DNA of 64,000 nt from Bacteroidia bacterium (GTDB taxonomy: Bacteria; Bacteroidota; Bacteroidia; Flavobacteriales_D; Parvicellaceae), in contig JAUHZI010000001.1 of assembly GCA_030426105.1 (NCBI GenBank), forward strand, positions 1 through 64,000, written 5' to 3'. The position numbers were made by a program, and so were the translations under genes. Shown one piece after another: positions 39,818 through 49,647 of the stretch. The notes beneath the pieces were generated by a model. The model saw nothing but the letters and a program-made list of their open reading frames with translations, searched no databases and was not told where the DNA came from. Position 1 is the first letter of the stretch, and every line of letters begins with the position of its first letter.

Positions 39818-41176
39818 ATGAAAAAAGTACATTTTATAGCTATAGGTGGTAGTGCCATGCACAACCTAGCAATTGCATTAAAACTAAAGAACTATCATGT
39901 AACTGGAAGTGATGATGAAATTTTTAATCCTTCAAAAGGAAGGTTAGAGAAATATGGACTACTTCCTTCTAAAATAGGGTGGGATGTTGCCAATATCTCT
40001 TCTGAATTAGATGCTGTAATTGTAGGAATGCATGCTAGAGCTAACAATCCAGAATTATTAAAAGCTCAAGAATTAGGATTGAAGATTTATTCTTACCCAG
40101 AATACATCTACGAACAGACTAAAGATAAGACAAGAGTTGTAATCGGAGGAAGTCACGGTAAAACTTCTATTACTTCTATGATTCTTCATGTATTGAATTA
40201 TTTAGGTATTGATCACGACTATATGGTTGGCGCACAACTAGAAGGCTTTGAATGCATGGTTAAACTTTCTAAAGATGCTAAAATTGCCGTTTTAGAAGGT
40301 GATGAATATTTAAGTTCACCAATAGACCGAAGACCTAAATTTCATTTATACCAACCTAACATTGCTTTATTAAGTGGGATAGCATGGGATCACATTAATG
40401 TTTTCCCTACTTTCGAAAACTATGTCGAACAATTTGAAACTTTCATTAATAAAATAGAAACTAATGGAAGTATTGTCTACTTTGAAGGGGATCAAAATGT
40501 AAAAGCTGTTTCTGAAAAAGCTAGGCCTGATGTTAGTCAAATTCCTTATTCGACTCCAAAATACAGCATATCAAATGGGATTACTTCTGTTGAAATAGAG
40601 GGACAGCAATATCCTTTAGAAATTTTTGGAGAACATAACTTACAAAACTTAAATGGAGCACAGTTAGTTTGTAAAGCATTAGGCGTTAGCACACAAGATT
40701 TTTATACTGCAATACAAAGCTTTAAAGGCGCTTCTAAAAGACTTGAACTGGTTAAACGTACATCGAGTTTCGCAATGTATAAAGACTTTGCACATTCGCC
40801 ATCTAAATTAAAAGCTACTACAAAAGCCGTTAAAGATCAATTTGGAGATCGAACACTTATTGCTTGCATGGAACTACATACCTTTAGTAGTTTGAATAAA
40901 GAGTTTTTAGCACAATATAATGGAGCTATGGCTACAGCCGACAAGGCCTTTGTATATTTTAGCCCTAAAACCCTAGCTCACAAAAAATTAGCTGCAATTA
41001 CTCCTGAAGAAGTTAAAGCTGCTTTTGGAACAGAAAATGTAACAGTTTATACAGAATCTGAAACATTAATCAACGACTTAAAGGCCATGAGTTGGGAGGA
41101 TAAAAATTTATTAATGATGAGTAGCGGAAACTTTAACGGTGTTGATTTTAATGTTTTAGCTGAGGAATTGATTTAA
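39818..41176 (+). CDS. mpl: Mur ligase family protein, Mpl-like (murein tripeptide ligase)
   Basis: MKKVHFIAIGGSAMHNLAIALK, GSHGKTSITSM, LEGDEYLSSPIDRRPKFHLY, HSPSKLKATTKAV. Confidence 0.85.
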   Translation: MKKVHFIAIGGSAMHNLAIALKLKNYHVTGSDDEIFNPSKGRLEKYGLLPSKIGWDVANISSELDAVIVGMHARANNPELLKAQELGLKIYSYPEYIYEQTKDKTRVVIGGSHGKTSITSMILHVLNYLGIDHDYMVGAQLEGFECMVKLSKDAKIAVLEGDEYLSSPIDRRPKFHLYQPNIALLSGIAWDHINVFPTFENYVEQFETFINKIETNGSIVYFEGDQNVKAVSEKARPDVSQIPYSTPKYSISNGITSVEIEGQQYPLEIFGEHNLQNLNGAQLVCKALGVSTQDFYTAIQSFKGASKRLELVKRTSSFAMYKDFAHSPSKLKATTKAVKDQFGDRTLIACMELHTFSSLNKEFLAQYNGAMATADKAFVYFSPKTLAHKKLAAITPEEVKAAFGTENVTVYTESETLINDLKAMSWEDKNLLMMSSGNFNGVDFNVLAEELI

Positions 41177-41182
41177 AAAACA

Positions 41183-41653
41183 ATGAACATTACTTATAGA
41201 AAAGCAACTGAAGACGACTTCTCTCAAATTTTAGAGCTAATTAAAGAGCTCGCTGTTTTTGAAAAAGCAGGCGAAAAAGTGACTAACACTGTAGAAAAAA
41301 TGCGACAAGAACAAGCTCATTTTGAATGTTTTGTTGCTGAGTTAGACACTAAAAAAATTGTTGGTATTGCGCTTTGCTTCTATGCATATTCTACTTGGGT
41401 TGGGAACTATTTATTTTTAGAAGATTTAATTGTAAAAGAACAATATCGAGGAAACAAAATTGGCGGTCAGCTAATTAATAAAGTATTTCAACTAGCTCAA
41501 GAAAAAGATGTGGAACGTGTACGCTGGCAAGTATTGGACTGGAATACTAACGCTATTCAATTTTACCAAAAAATCAACGCAACTATTGATAAAGAATGGT
41601 ATAATTGTGATTTTGATAAAACAGCGATTAAGAATTTTGAGTTTTTAGGTTAA
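41183..41653 (+). CDS. GNAT family N-acetyltransferase
   Basis: LEDLIVKEQYRGNKIGGQLINKVFQLAQE...WQVLDWNTNAIQFYQKINA. Confidence 0.92.
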   Translation: MNITYRKATEDDFSQILELIKELAVFEKAGEKVTNTVEKMRQEQAHFECFVAELDTKKIVGIALCFYAYSTWVGNYLFLEDLIVKEQYRGNKIGGQLINKVFQLAQEKDVERVRWQVLDWNTNAIQFYQKINATIDKEWYNCDFDKTAIKNFEFLG

Positions 41654-41665
41654 GATAATCTGAGA

Positions 41666-42496
41666 CTATTTCTTCTTAGCTTTAGCTATCGTCCTCTTTG
41701 CTCGTTTAACAATATACTTCGTCGATGAAACAGGAGATTCTTTCTCCCACCTTTCACAAAGCTCTATTACAAAATCAGGACGTGACTTACTAGCATCATT
41801 TAGCCAGTTTCCAACACTATTTTGAACATACTTAGATGGATCTGCTTTTAATGGTTCTAGTATTGGCAAAGCAATTTCAGGAGTATCTTTTAATTTTTGA
41901 ATATGCTTACACCATACGCCTCTTGGCCTTGTAACTTCTGTTGCAAATCTTCGAATATTTTCGTCTTCATTTTTTGACCAATTACTTAGAAAAGAAATAG
42001 CCAAATCTAATTCCTTTTCAATTTCAGGTCTTAACGCCATCCAAACAACTTCCCTAACCCCAAAATGATGATCAGCGACTAGGTGTTTTGATTTTTTCAA
42101 CTTTTCTTCAACACTCAAGCTTTCATCTAACGCTAATAAATAGGGAACATAACAACGTACTGAATCCGACAAATGTTTTGAAAAAGCTTCTACAAGAGCT
42201 GGAAACTTTAGGTTCTTTTTATAGGTTTCAAATAACTGCGTTCCAATAAGCTGAATTGCTTGCATTGCTGACAGTTTCTTCTCTTTGGAAACCACACCAA
42301 TTATAGCTTTTTGTATCGCTCCTGGAATATTAAGTTCAGGAAAAACATTGTTTATCAGCTGAACATGGTCTATTGCTAACCATTCTGTTAAATTAACTGT
42401 TTCAATTTTCCCATTATTCAGTAACATCAATACCTCTTCTGGAATATCTTGTAACTTTCTAGCTCCTTTTCTTTGTTTAATTTCTTCTGTTACCAT
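41666..42496 (-). CDS. DNA alkylation repair protein (AlkD/HEAT-repeat type)
   Basis: FGVREVVWMALRPEIEKELDLAISFLSNWSKNEDENIRRFATEVTRPRGVWCKHI; C-terminal KR-rich tail. Confidence 0.85.
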   Translation of the reverse strand: MVTEEIKQRKGARKLQDIPEEVLMLLNNGKIETVNLTEWLAIDHVQLINNVFPELNIPGAIQKAIIGVVSKEKKLSAMQAIQLIGTQLFETYKKNLKFPALVEAFSKHLSDSVRCYVPYLLALDESLSVEEKLKKSKHLVADHHFGVREVVWMALRPEIEKELDLAISFLSNWSKNEDENIRRFATEVTRPRGVWCKHIQKLKDTPEIALPILEPLKADPSKYVQNSVGNWLNDASKSRPDFVIELCERWEKESPVSSTKYIVKRAKRTIAKAKKK

Positions 42497-42539
42497 CTCT
42501 TTTTGTCGTTCAGTTAATATGACGTTCTTATTCTCAAAT

Positions 42540-42566
42540 TATTACTATTTTTAGTCCATAGTAATA
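42540..42566. promoter_or_regulatory. Candidate HxlR/YodB-type operator
   Basis: TATTACTAT-N9-ATAGTAATA perfect 9-bp inverted repeat; core reads TACTATT-N7-CATAGTA. Confidence 0.6.
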
Positions 42567-42569
42567 GGA

Positions 42570-42577
42570 CAAATTTA
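42570..42577 (-). promoter_or_regulatory. Candidate -7 element (TAAATTTG on minus) for alkD-like gene
   Basis: CAAATTTA on plus strand. Confidence 0.45.
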
Positions 42578-42607
42578 TACAAGCTTATCTAACTAAACAA
42601 TACCGCA

Positions 42608-42615
42608 TAAATTTG
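42608..42615 (+). promoter_or_regulatory. Candidate -7 element TAAATTTG for hxlR-like gene
   Basis: TAnnTTTG 28 nt upstream of ATG 42643. Confidence 0.5.
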
Positions 42616-42642
42616 TCACTATGGGAGAAAAAAGTCAACATT

Positions 42643-42975
42643 ATGAATACTAAGGCCTCAACAGTTCAAAAAAAAGTTTGTCCATTAGAAAAAGCCGTAA
42701 ATACGATTAGTGGAAAATGGAAAATTGCTATTATCTGGCAAATCAACGAAGGGAAAAAACGCCCTAGTGAATTTTTGAAAGGTATAGGTAAAGTTGATCG
42801 TAGAGTATTAAATCAACAACTCTCCGAAATGGTAAATGATGGCTTACTCAGCAAACAAACATATAACGAAGTTCCTCCAAGAGTAGAATACGAATTAACT
42901 GAACGTGGCCATGGCCTTGTTAAAGTACTTTGGGAGCTTAACGAATGGGGAAAGTCGTTAGCTGAAACCCTATAA
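42643..42975 (+). CDS. HxlR family transcriptional regulator
   Basis: VCPLEKAVNTISGKWKIAIIWQI...VDRRVLNQQLSEMVNDGLLSKQTYNEVPPRVEYELTERG; start revised from 42613. Confidence 0.93.
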   Translation: MNTKASTVQKKVCPLEKAVNTISGKWKIAIIWQINEGKKRPSEFLKGIGKVDRRVLNQQLSEMVNDGLLSKQTYNEVPPRVEYELTERGHGLVKVLWELNEWGKSLAETL

Positions 42976-43045
42976 ATATTATAATTCAATATTTTTTAAC
43001 AGAAATAAAGGCTTCTCAAAAAGTACTTTATGTAAATTTACCGCC

Positions 43046-44398
43046 ATGAATCCATATACTTTAATTATAGCAGCCTCTTCGATTATTATCTTGAGTTTTT
43101 TATTCAATGTGCTAGCAAAGAAGACCAATATACCAAGTGTACTGATGCTCATCTTATTGGGAGTCGTTATACAAACAACTTTCTGGGCTCCTGACCTAAA
43201 AGGTGAAGACAAGGACTTGATGACAATTCTTGAGGTATTAGGGAATGTCGGTTTGATTTTCATTGTTTTAGAAGCTGCTTTAGACCTTGAGTTAAAGCGG
43301 GAAAAAGCAGGATTGATTACGAGAAGCTTTATTGTAGCACTGGTAGCTCTTTTGGCCTCCTCCTTTTCTATAGCAGGGCTCTTTATGCTCTTATGGAAGG
43401 TGAGTTTATTTAATGCTTTGATGTACGCTGTACCACTTTCTATTATGAGTAGTGCAATTATCATCCCAAGTGTTAGTTCATTGAAAGAACACAAAAAGGA
43501 GTTTATGATATACGAAAGTACATTCTCTGATATCTTAGGTATTATGTTCTTTTATTTCTTAAAAGGTAATGCACATGCTTCAAGCACACAAGAAGTCTTT
43601 ATGGGAGTTACAGGAAATATTGCCATAACGGTTTTAATTGCGATTATAGCGAGTTATCTACTCGTAATTTTATTTCAACAATTACAAATGCACGCTAAAT
43701 ATTTTTTGATGTTTGCTGTACTGTTATTGTTATATGCTGTTGGAAAATCATTTCACTTATCTTCTTTATTAATTATCCTATTCTTTGGGCTTGTCCTCAA
43801 CAATAGTCAGATTTTCTTCCGTGGTCCTTTGACAAAGTATGGTGATAAATCTGTGATGAAAGAGTCCCTACATGAACTGCATGTTATCACACTGGAAACA
43901 GCATTTGTATTACGAACATTCTTCTTTGTAATCTTTGGTATTACCATTTCTTTGGCTTCTTTAATTGATTGGAAATTGGGCTTAATTAGTATTGCTATTG
44001 TAGGCCTGTTGTTTGGAGTTCGTTTCTTATTCTTAAAACTCTTTGTTCGAGAAGATATTATTCCTCAACTTTGGATTGCTCCAAGGGGGTTAATTACTGT
44101 TCTATTATTCTTTGCTATACCAAATGGTATGGTAGATTCACATGGAGAAATGTTAGATGCTTACGATCCACACATGGATTTTACCATCCGACAATTTGAC
44201 CAGGGGATCTTGTTATTTACAATCCTAATTACAAGTGTGATTATGACCGTTTCTCTAATTATGAATAGAGGTGACAAGGTTACTGATGTATTGCTAGATT
44301 CTATTAAGATGAAACCAAACGACAACAATATTGTTGATCAGATAGAAGGTTCTTTAGCTGATGGACATGAGCGAAAAGAAAGCTCAGAAGAAGAGTAG
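43046..44398 (+). CDS. Cation:proton antiporter (CPA/NhaP-type)
   Basis: Multi-TM; VLMLILLGVVIQTTFW, VPLSIMSSAIIIPSVSSL, WIAPRGLITVLLFFAIP. Confidence 0.9.
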   Translation: MNPYTLIIAASSIIILSFLFNVLAKKTNIPSVLMLILLGVVIQTTFWAPDLKGEDKDLMTILEVLGNVGLIFIVLEAALDLELKREKAGLITRSFIVALVALLASSFSIAGLFMLLWKVSLFNALMYAVPLSIMSSAIIIPSVSSLKEHKKEFMIYESTFSDILGIMFFYFLKGNAHASSTQEVFMGVTGNIAITVLIAIIASYLLVILFQQLQMHAKYFLMFAVLLLLYAVGKSFHLSSLLIILFFGLVLNNSQIFFRGPLTKYGDKSVMKESLHELHVITLETAFVLRTFFFVIFGITISLASLIDWKLGLISIAIVGLLFGVRFLFLKLFVREDIIPQLWIAPRGLITVLLFFAIPNGMVDSHGEMLDAYDPHMDFTIRQFDQGILLFTILITSVIMTVSLIMNRGDKVTDVLLDSIKMKPNDNNIVDQIEGSLADGHERKESSEEE

Positions 44399-44411
44399 AA
44401 TTACTCTTCTT
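44388..44411. terminator. Convergent terminator hairpin embedded in both gene ends
   Basis: AAGAAGAGTA-GAAT-TACTCTTCTT perfect 10-bp stem spanning both stop codons. Confidence 0.65.
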
Positions 44412-45009
44412 TATAAAAATTGAGTGACCACTTATTTCGAATTGCCAAATATCGAATTACAATAACTGTAGCTATTGCAACAACAATATTAAGATTAGTA
44501 AATGAACTTACTTTAGTCAAGAGAACATAAACTAGTCCTCCAGTAAAGCAGGCTGTTGCATAGATTTCTTTTCTGAAAATCAACGGTATTTCATTGGTTA
44601 ATACATCTCTTGTTACACCTCCAAAACATGCTGAAATCACTCCCAATATAATACTATATTCTATACTCAAATCATAATCTAGTGCTATTTCTATTCCCAA
44701 GATTGTAAACAAACCTATTCCTATAGTATCGAATAAAAACATACTTCGTTTCCATTGAATAATTTTATTTTTAAAGATATACGCAACTGCGTATCCTAGT
44801 ACTATGGCTATAAGATAGCTTCTGTTTTGTAGCCAGCCTACAGGAACTCTACCTATCAATAAATCTCTTATTGTACCTCCTCCAATCGCCGTAACAAATC
44901 CGATTATCAAAGTACCTACAATATCAAACTTCTTCTGCATTGCTGTTAAAACTCCTGATATAGCAAAGACACTTGTTCCAAATAAATCAACAAAATAAAT
45001 CCAATTCAT
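44401..45009 (-). CDS. TRIC-type (YadS/YicG) trimeric intracellular cation channel family protein
   Basis: DLFGTSVFAISGVLTAMQKKFDIVGTLIIGFVTAIGGGTIRDLLIGRVPV. Confidence 0.93.
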   Translation of the reverse strand: MNWIYFVDLFGTSVFAISGVLTAMQKKFDIVGTLIIGFVTAIGGGTIRDLLIGRVPVGWLQNRSYLIAIVLGYAVAYIFKNKIIQWKRSMFLFDTIGIGLFTILGIEIALDYDLSIEYSIILGVISACFGGVTRDVLTNEIPLIFRKEIYATACFTGGLVYVLLTKVSSFTNLNIVVAIATVIVIRYLAIRNKWSLNFYKEE

Positions 45010-45023
45010 ACGATTACTTATTG

Positions 45024-46151
45024 CTACCCCACAAATAAATCACTTGCAACACGATCTGCAAAGAGTTTCCCTTTGGGGGTAAGGTAAAATTTATTTTTAT
45101 TCAATTGAAGCATCCCTATCTCTTTTTGATGTTCCAATTCTTGAAGAAAGGTTTGATATACCTTTGTTTCAAGCTGTTCCTCTATCACATTAAGATGGCA
45201 TCCCCAAATGGTTCGTAAACCAATTAACAAATGTTCATTTACACGATCAAAGTTTGTCAACTCTTCTAATTCAAAAAAGAGTTTACCATTATTTAGCGCA
45301 TCAATATAACGTTTATTATTCGCTATATTCCACTGTCTAGAAACACCGTTATACGAATGGGCTGATGGACCTATACCTAAATATTTTTTCCCCTTCCAAT
45401 AAGAGGAATTATGTTTAGAATAGGCTTCTTCTTTTGCAAAATTTGACGTCTCATATTGTTGGTACCCAGCTTTCTCTAAAGTTTTCACGAGTATCGAAAA
45501 CTGTTCAGCTCCTTTTTCATCAGAAGGAGCTTGGTAAACACCTTTCTTTACAAAATGTGCATAGGCCGTTTGTTCTTCCATTGTTAAGTTATAAGCTGAG
45601 ATATGTCCAACTTTTAAAGCTATGGCTTTTTGAATATTGGCTTCCCACTCTTCATTAGAAAGGTTAGGCATACCATAAATTAAATCTAATGTGATATTTT
45701 CAAATCCTAATTCAGATGCCATCTTGATACAGTTTTCACTTTCGTGAGCAGAATGTGCTCTATTCATCCATTGTAAATGGGTGTCAAAAAATGATTGTAC
45801 ACCAATACTTAAACGATTTACTCCTATTTGTTTTAATTCTAATAATTTTTCCCGAGTTAAATCATCAGGATTAGCCTCTAGAGTTACCTCAGGAGCTTCT
45901 ATGACTTCATAATGATTTTTGACTTGATCTAATAGAGCTCCCAATTCATCTAGGAGTAATAAGCTTGGTGTTCCTCCACCAAAATAAATTGTTTCAATGG
46001 GTTCTCCTTCTAAATAAGTCACCTGTTCCTCTATTTCCTTTAAAAGCGCTTGAAGTAATGGTTCTTTGAACCGTAAAGACGTTGAAAAGTGAAAATCGCA
46101 ATAATGACATGCTTTTTTACAAAAGGGGATATGAATATAGATGCCCGCCAT
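45024..46151 (-). CDS. hemW: Radical SAM heme chaperone HemW
   Basis: MAGIYIHIPFCKKACHYCDFHFS; TIYFGGGTPSLL; GVNRLSIGVQSF; YETSNFAK. Confidence 0.95.
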   Translation of the reverse strand: MAGIYIHIPFCKKACHYCDFHFSTSLRFKEPLLQALLKEIEEQVTYLEGEPIETIYFGGGTPSLLLLDELGALLDQVKNHYEVIEAPEVTLEANPDDLTREKLLELKQIGVNRLSIGVQSFFDTHLQWMNRAHSAHESENCIKMASELGFENITLDLIYGMPNLSNEEWEANIQKAIALKVGHISAYNLTMEEQTAYAHFVKKGVYQAPSDEKGAEQFSILVKTLEKAGYQQYETSNFAKEEAYSKHNSSYWKGKKYLGIGPSAHSYNGVSRQWNIANNKRYIDALNNGKLFFELEELTNFDRVNEHLLIGLRTIWGCHLNVIEEQLETKVYQTFLQELEHQKEIGMLQLNKNKFYLTPKGKLFADRVASDLFVG

Positions 46152-46189
46152 GGTTAATGTACTTTGTATAATGTATCAGGTTATACATT

Positions 46190-46666
46190 TCACCTTATAT
46201 CCAACAATTCTACTTCAAAGATAAGTGTGGAGAATGGCTTGATACTACTATTTCCTTTCTCTCCATAAGCTAGATGATAGGGAATATACAACTTCCACTT
46301 AGAACCTACTGGCATCAACTGTAATGCCTCTGTCCAACCTTTAATCACTCCATTTACGGGAAATGTGGCTGGCATCCCTCTATCTACAGAACTATCGAAT
46401 ACTGTTCCGTCTATTAATGTCCCATGATAATGTGTTGTAACTCGACTTGTTAGTGCTGGTTTTTGCCCCTCACCTTCCTGTAAGATCTCATATTGCAAAC
46501 CGCTTAATAAGGTTATGACTTCAGAGCGTTTACCATTTTCACTAAGAAACTGCATTCCTTGAATCATTCTTGCTTCGTTCTTAGCTCTTTTCTTTTTGCT
46601 TTGCCCAAAGCTCACTCCTACTAACAATAACAAAAGAATACTTAGTCCTACTATCTTTTTCATCAT
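46190..46666 (-). CDS. FKBP-type peptidyl-prolyl isomerase (no FKBP_N domain)
   Basis: [21 protein letters not shown]-type FKBP domain; signal peptide; start trimmed from 46681. Confidence 0.92.
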   Translation of the reverse strand: MMKKIVGLSILLLLLVGVSFGQSKKKRAKNEARMIQGMQFLSENGKRSEVITLLSGLQYEILQEGEGQKPALTSRVTTHYHGTLIDGTVFDSSVDRGMPATFPVNGVIKGWTEALQLMPVGSKWKLYIPYHLAYGEKGNSSIKPFSTLIFEVELLDIR

Positions 46667-46677
46667 AAATCGAAGGT

Positions 46678-46712
46678 ACAAAAAAAGGCTTCAATAAATT
46701 GAAGCCTTTCAA
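46678..46712 (-). terminator. Intrinsic terminator between two tandem FKBP genes
   Basis: AAAGGCTTCAAT-AA-ATTGAAGCCTTT with A tract on plus side (T tract on minus). Confidence 0.8.
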
Positions 46713-46731
46713 AAGTTATTTTGAATTCTTA

Positions 46732-47682
46732 TTACTTTGTTATTTCTAACAATTCTACATCAAAAATTAATGTTGAATATGGACCAATTTGAGCTCCTGC
46801 TCCTCTTTCTCCATAAGCCAAATTATAAGGAACATATAATTTCCATTTTGACCCTACAGGCATTAACTGTAATGCCTCTGTCCAACCGCTAATCACTCCA
46901 CTTACAGGAAATTCAGTAGGCTCTCCTCTATCTACAGAACTATCGAAAACTGTTCCATTGATTAACGTTCCATGGTAATGTGCTAATACTGAATTCATCA
47001 TCGTTGGTTTATTTCCATTCCCTTCTTTGATCACTTCATATTGTAATCCACTAGGCAAAGTTGTTACCTCAGGGCGCTTTCCATTTTCAGCAAGGAACTT
47101 TTCTCCTTCAGCAATTACCTCAGCAAAATTCGCTTTGTTCTTCTCAGCTGCTATTGCTTGTTGTTTTTGCATGAAGCTTTGTAAAATATTCAAGGCCTTT
47201 GCCCCATCTATTGAAGTTGTATTTGCATTAAAATCAGCAAATCCTCTTGCTAGAATGTTTCCATTTAACCCTTCAACACCTTGCATCTTAAAAGTCTCCG
47301 AAATATTAACACCCAACGCATAGCTTAAAGAATCTAATTTTGTTTGTGTATAATCTGGTCGATTCAATGTATCTACAGAATTTAACTGGTGTTCTCTCAT
47401 AAAAGACTGAATGATATTAATACATTCATTTCCTTGAATAGAATTAGAACCTGCTAAAAAATCATTAAATCCTTTTGTCATTTCCACGGTAGAAATTCCT
47501 TCTAGCTTCTGCTTAGAAAACCCTTCAGAAATGTTGATTCCCAATGCATAACTCACAGAATCAATCTCAGAAGTTAATGTTACAGGTTCCTGATGAACTT
47601 CTGCTTCTTTTTTCTTATCATCTCCCCCACAGCTAACCATTGAAAGTGCCATAGCACCTCCCAAAATCCATTGTAATTTCAT
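46732..47682 (-). CDS. FKBP-type peptidyl-prolyl isomerase with two FKBP_N-like domains
   Basis: Two copies of (E/L)DS(V/L)SYALG(I/V)NISE...; lipobox LSMVSCGG; C-terminal FKBP. Confidence 0.92.
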   Translation of the reverse strand: MKLQWILGGAMALSMVSCGGDDKKKEAEVHQEPVTLTSEIDSVSYALGINISEGFSKQKLEGISTVEMTKGFNDFLAGSNSIQGNECINIIQSFMREHQLNSVDTLNRPDYTQTKLDSLSYALGVNISETFKMQGVEGLNGNILARGFADFNANTTSIDGAKALNILQSFMQKQQAIAAEKNKANFAEVIAEGEKFLAENGKRPEVTTLPSGLQYEVIKEGNGNKPTMMNSVLAHYHGTLINGTVFDSSVDRGEPTEFPVSGVISGWTEALQLMPVGSKWKLYVPYNLAYGERGAGAQIGPYSTLIFDVELLEITK

Positions 47683-47688
47683 CTTTTA

Positions 47689-48408
47689 TTATTTAACGAT
47701 TTCGATTAATTCGATATCAAAAATTAGTGTTGAATAAGGTCCTATTTGAGCTCCTGCTCCTCTTTCTCCATATGCTAAGTCATAAGGGATATATAATTTC
47801 CACTTTGAACCTACAGGCATTAATTGTAAAGCTTCTGTCCAACCTCTAATTACTCCTCCTACAGGAAAAGTAGCTGGTTGACCTCTTTCAACTGAGCTAT
47901 CGAATACTGTTCCATCGATTAACTTCCCAGTATAATGTGTTGTAACTTGATCAGAAGCGGTTGGGATAGCTCCAGTTCCTTTCTCAATGATTTCATATTG
48001 TAAACCACTTGGTAAAGTTGTTACCTCAGCTCTTTTTCCATTTTCTTCTAAGAACTTTTTCCCTTCTTCAATTACACCTTTAGCTTTTTCTTCAGCTTTT
48101 TTCTGCATATAAGCATTTAACATCGCTCCTATTTCAGACTCTTGTAATTGTAAATCATTTCCACTAAGAACATCTTCTACTCCTTTAGTTAATGCTGTTG
48201 CATCTAATTCTGTAATTCCTTGTCCTTTTAAGTTTTGAGCGATACTTACACCCAACCCGTAGCTAATTGAATCTAATTCTGTTTTTAATTCCATTGTTTT
48301 GTTATTCTTACATTTCTTCTTTTTACAACACTTCTCTTGCGCTATTCCATCAAACGCCAATAAAGAAGTGAATAATAAAGCTGATATTGCTATTTTTTTC
48401 ATAATCAA
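47689..48408 (-). CDS. FKBP-type peptidyl-prolyl isomerase with one FKBP_N-like domain
   Basis: LDSISYGLGVSIAQNLKGQGI + FKBP domain; signal peptide. Confidence 0.93.
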   Translation of the reverse strand: MIMKKIAISALLFTSLLAFDGIAQEKCCKKKKCKNNKTMELKTELDSISYGLGVSIAQNLKGQGITELDATALTKGVEDVLSGNDLQLQESEIGAMLNAYMQKKAEEKAKGVIEEGKKFLEENGKRAEVTTLPSGLQYEIIEKGTGAIPTASDQVTTHYTGKLIDGTVFDSSVERGQPATFPVGGVIRGWTEALQLMPVGSKWKLYIPYDLAYGERGAGAQIGPYSTLIFDIELIEIVK

Positions 48409-48526
48409 TTTGTTTGGTTAATTACTTAACCGATATACAATAAGCATGCAAATATATATTTTTTAGACTCAAGACCAATAGATTCAGGACTAAAAGACAT
48501 TAAATTTTGTTAATTTCATAACAAAC

Positions 48527-48563
48527 AAAAAGGCTCAAAACGATATTAGTTTTGAGCCTTTTT
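48527..48563 (-). terminator. Intrinsic terminator for upstream minus-strand genes
   Basis: AAAAAGGCTCAAAAC...GTTTTGAGCCTTTTT. Confidence 0.88.
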
Positions 48564-48586
48564 AAATATAAACTTGAATCTTTATT

Positions 48587-49633
48587 TTACTTAAAGCTCC
48601 AATCGTATTTGTCTAAATCTTCAACACATTTTTGCAATAAGTCTATACTATTTCTTATGTCTTTTTTGTGCGCCATTTCGATAACTTGGTGGATATGACG
48701 TGTAGGAATTGAAACTGCTCCAGCAATTGAACCTCCAGCGGTCATTTGTTGAATTCCCATAGTATCTGTACCTCCAGCTGTTAAAATCTCTGGTTGCCAT
48801 TCAATGTTATTCTTATCAGCCGTTTCTTTCATGTAATTCACCATTCTGTAGTCACATATTGTTCTTGAATCCATGATTTTAATTGCTGTTCCTTTCCCTA
48901 ATTCTGTTACTTTTTCATGTCCAGCTGCTCCTGGCACATCAAACGCGATTGTTGTATCTAATCCAAATCCAAAATCTGGCTGAATTTGTTGAGCTGCAAC
49001 AGAAGCTCCTCTAATTCCAACCTCTTCTTGAACTGTAAATACACCGTATACATCATAAGCTGCAGACTCTAATTGTCTAAACATTTCAATTAAGATAAAA
49101 ACAGAAACTCTATTGTCTATTGACTTACAATTTACACAATCTCCCATTTCGATTAACTCTCGATCTCTGGTAATTGAATCCCCTACAGAGATATACTTTT
49201 CTACCTCTTCTTTAGGCATCCCCATATCAATGAAGTAATCTGTTGTTTTTGGAACTTTATTTCGTTCCTCAGGTGTCATTACGTGAATAGGTTTAGACCC
49301 CATTACTCCTATTAAATCCTTTTTACCATGTATTATAACACGTTGAGCTGTTAATGTCTTAGGGTCGAAACCTCCTAAAGTATGAAAGCGAACAAAACCG
49401 TTATCATCGATATGTGTAACGATAAAACCAATTTCATCCATATGTGCTCCTATCATTACTTTTTTAGAAGAGTCTTTTCCTTTTTTTACAGCAACAACAT
49501 TTCCCATATTATCTATAGAAACGCTATCAACTAAAGGTGTTACCTCTCTTAAAACAATCTCTCTTACTCTTTGCTCAAAACCTGGCGCTCCAGCTACTTC
49601 GCAAATTTCAGCTAATAATTTTACATCTATCAT
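48587..49633 (-). CDS. M42 family metallopeptidase
   Basis: VMIGAHMDEIGFIVTHIDDNGFVRF; TVQEEVGIRGA; GTDTMGIQ; PTRHIHQVIEM. Confidence 0.95.
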   Translation of the reverse strand: MIDVKLLAEICEVAGAPGFEQRVREIVLREVTPLVDSVSIDNMGNVVAVKKGKDSSKKVMIGAHMDEIGFIVTHIDDNGFVRFHTLGGFDPKTLTAQRVIIHGKKDLIGVMGSKPIHVMTPEERNKVPKTTDYFIDMGMPKEEVEKYISVGDSITRDRELIEMGDCVNCKSIDNRVSVFILIEMFRQLESAAYDVYGVFTVQEEVGIRGASVAAQQIQPDFGFGLDTTIAFDVPGAAGHEKVTELGKGTAIKIMDSRTICDYRMVNYMKETADKNNIEWQPEILTAGGTDTMGIQQMTAGGSIAGAVSIPTRHIHQVIEMAHKKDIRNSIDLLQKCVEDLDKYDWSFK

Positions 49634-49647
49634 TTTCCTTATTTAAA

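Noticed and set aside
42979-43494. 171-aa minus-strand ORF
   Set aside because: Antisense to the start of the clear cation:proton antiporter gene; no recognisable domain.
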